Shown: positions 5,281 through 5,694 of the stretch, piece by piece
How the letters are laid out: every line of letters starts with the position of its first letter
Position numbering within the stretch: the first letter of the stretch is position 1
Source: Balneolaceae bacterium
GTDB lineage: Bacteria > Bacteroidota > Rhodothermia > Balneolales > Balneolaceae
Direction of reading: 5' to 3'
DNA length: 5,694 nucleotides
Assembly: GCA_007127395.1 (NCBI GenBank)
Contig: SKZL01000250.1
Coordinates: 1 to 5,694, forward strand
Position numbers and translations under genes: made by a program
Notes under the pieces: generated by a model
Seen by the model: only the letters and a program-made list of their open reading frames with translations
Databases searched by the model: none
What the model was told of the DNA's origin: nothing

Positions 5281-5694
5281 TCATTTCGCCTTTAAAATGA
5301 TGGTGAACGTTGTTCCCTCTTCAAGTTCAGATGTTATTTTCATCGAGCCCCCATGCGCCTTCACAATGTCATTTGTGATCGAAAGTCCTAGCCCAGTACC
5401 CTGTGTGCCCTTTTTGGTCGTAAAAAACGGCTGCATGATATTGTCTTTGATGTCGTCGGGGATCCCCGGACCATTATCTTCGATTTCGATGGTTACAGTT
5501 CCTTCGGTTTGATGAGTTCGAACGGTGAGCTTTGGATGGTAGCTCAACGAAGATGACACCCCTCGCCCCCGCTCCGTTTTGGCACTCCCCTCCCCGAGGT
5601 GTCGGGACGCAGGCGCAAGGGGAGAGTTTTCTCCGGTCCCCGGTCCTCCGTCCCCCGTCTGTTTGTCTCGCATGGCGTCGAAAGCGTTATTGCA
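5281..5694 (-). CDS. Sensor histidine kinase, C-terminal HATPase domain with a GC-rich in-frame insertion; 5' end outside window
   Basis: The frame is open at the right edge and ends in TGA at 5283-5281, so about 137 C-terminal residues are visible. They start in the N box (NNAFDAM) and continue, after an insertion, with the strand TVTIEIEDNGPGIP (G1 box), PFFTTK (F box), GTGLGLS (G2 box) and the closing FTIILKAK. This is the ATP-binding half of a histidine kinase; the sensor, the dimerisation helices and the phospho-accepting histidine lie outside the window. Between the N-box helix and the next strand are about 39 extra residues rich in G, S, P, R and E (TGDGGPGTGEN to RGRGVSSSLS), encoded by a 71% GC segment. 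The ATG at 5673 is internal to the domain and is not the start. The kinase probably phosphorylates the two downstream receivers. Whether the insertion affects catalysis is unknown; the ATP-binding motifs seen are intact. Confidence 0.9.
   Translation of the reverse strand, partial: CNNAFDAMRDKQTGDGGPGTGENSPLAPASRHLGEGSAKTERGRGVSSSLSYHPKLTVRTHQTEGTVTIEIEDNGPGIPDDIKDNIMQPFFTTKKGTQGTGLGLSITNDIVKAHGGSMKITSELEEGTTFTIILKAK
5542..5658 (-). repeat. GC-rich repeat-like element inserted in frame in the histidine kinase gene
   Basis: The 117-bp segment (39 codons) lies between the codons for RDKQ and YHPKLTV. GC content over 5561-5660 is 71 of 100 bases, far above the flanks. It contains nested inverted repeats: CTCCCC (5585-5590) with GGGGAG (5619-5624), and CCCGA (5593-5597) with TCGGG (5602-5606) around a GGTG loop. 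Next to these it has a heptamer tract. The composition, and the CACCCCTCGCCCCC and CTCCCC/GGGGAG blocks, recall dispersed GC-rich intergenic repeats of Bacteroidota-type genomes. Only one copy is in this window, so repeat status is inferred. The exact boundaries are approximate, set from where the ATPase domain resumes. Confidence 0.6.
5633..5660 (-). repeat. Four tandem heptamers in coding sequence
   Basis: On the + strand, CCGGTCC occurs twice in perfect tandem (5633-5639 and 5640-5646). It is followed by TCCGTCC (5647-5653) and CCCGTCT (5654-5660), two and three mismatches from the consensus. On the coding strand this encodes the Gly-rich part TGDGGPGTG of the kinase insertion. The unit length is not a multiple of three. 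Confidence 0.65.

Noticed and set aside
5671..5673. ATG as the start of the kinase fragment
   Set aside because: It is the Met of the N-box NNAFDAM; the frame continues upstream to the window edge, and the domain would be broken by a start here.

Overview
The window looks like chromosome of a Gram-negative bacterium of the Bacteroidota/FCB group, most likely a Balneolota- or Rhodothermota-like lineage. The evidence is a C-terminal type IX secretion sorting domain of the NYPNPFNP kind at the left end, genes with little or no Shine-Dalgarno sequence, moderate GC content with very AT-rich intergenic stretches, and a GC-rich repeat inside a coding sequence. The phylum assignment is inference from these family traits.

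Layout, left to right. (1) 1-302, +: 3' end of a secreted protein gene with a T9SS type A sorting domain. (2) 391-919, -: a two-gene unit, a divergent GroES-like co-chaperonin (542-919) followed by a 52-residue cysteine-rich zinc-ribbon protein (391-549). Their stop and start overlap by 8 bases. (3) 920-1284: gene-free, holding an 8-bp inverted repeat and seven degenerate 7-base units. (4) 1285-3021, +: an exported gamma-glutamyltransferase-family enzyme. (5) 3188-3529, +: a STAS-domain anti-sigma factor antagonist behind a very AT-rich leader. (6) Convergent to it on the minus strand, in transcription order: the C-terminal ATP-binding domain of a sensor histidine kinase (5694-5281, cut by the window edge), a single-domain response regulator (5164-4784), and a receiver-SpoIIE/PP2C phosphatase fusion (4773-3577).

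How the genes may work together. The kinase, two similar receivers, the RsbU-like phosphatase and the STAS protein have the parts of a two-component-gated partner-switching pathway. In such a pathway the kinase would phosphorylate the receivers, the phosphatase would be turned on, and the phosphorylated serine of the STAS protein would be removed, freeing it to bind an anti-sigma or other serine kinase. That serine kinase is not in the window. The pathway is inferred from domain content and gene proximity.

The most unusual signal is inside the kinase. A 117-bp GC-rich segment sits in frame between the N-box helix and the G1 box of the ATPase domain and adds about 39 low-complexity residues. 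It contains inverted repeats and four near-perfect heptamers, and looks like a dispersed repeat that has inserted into a surface loop while keeping the reading frame.
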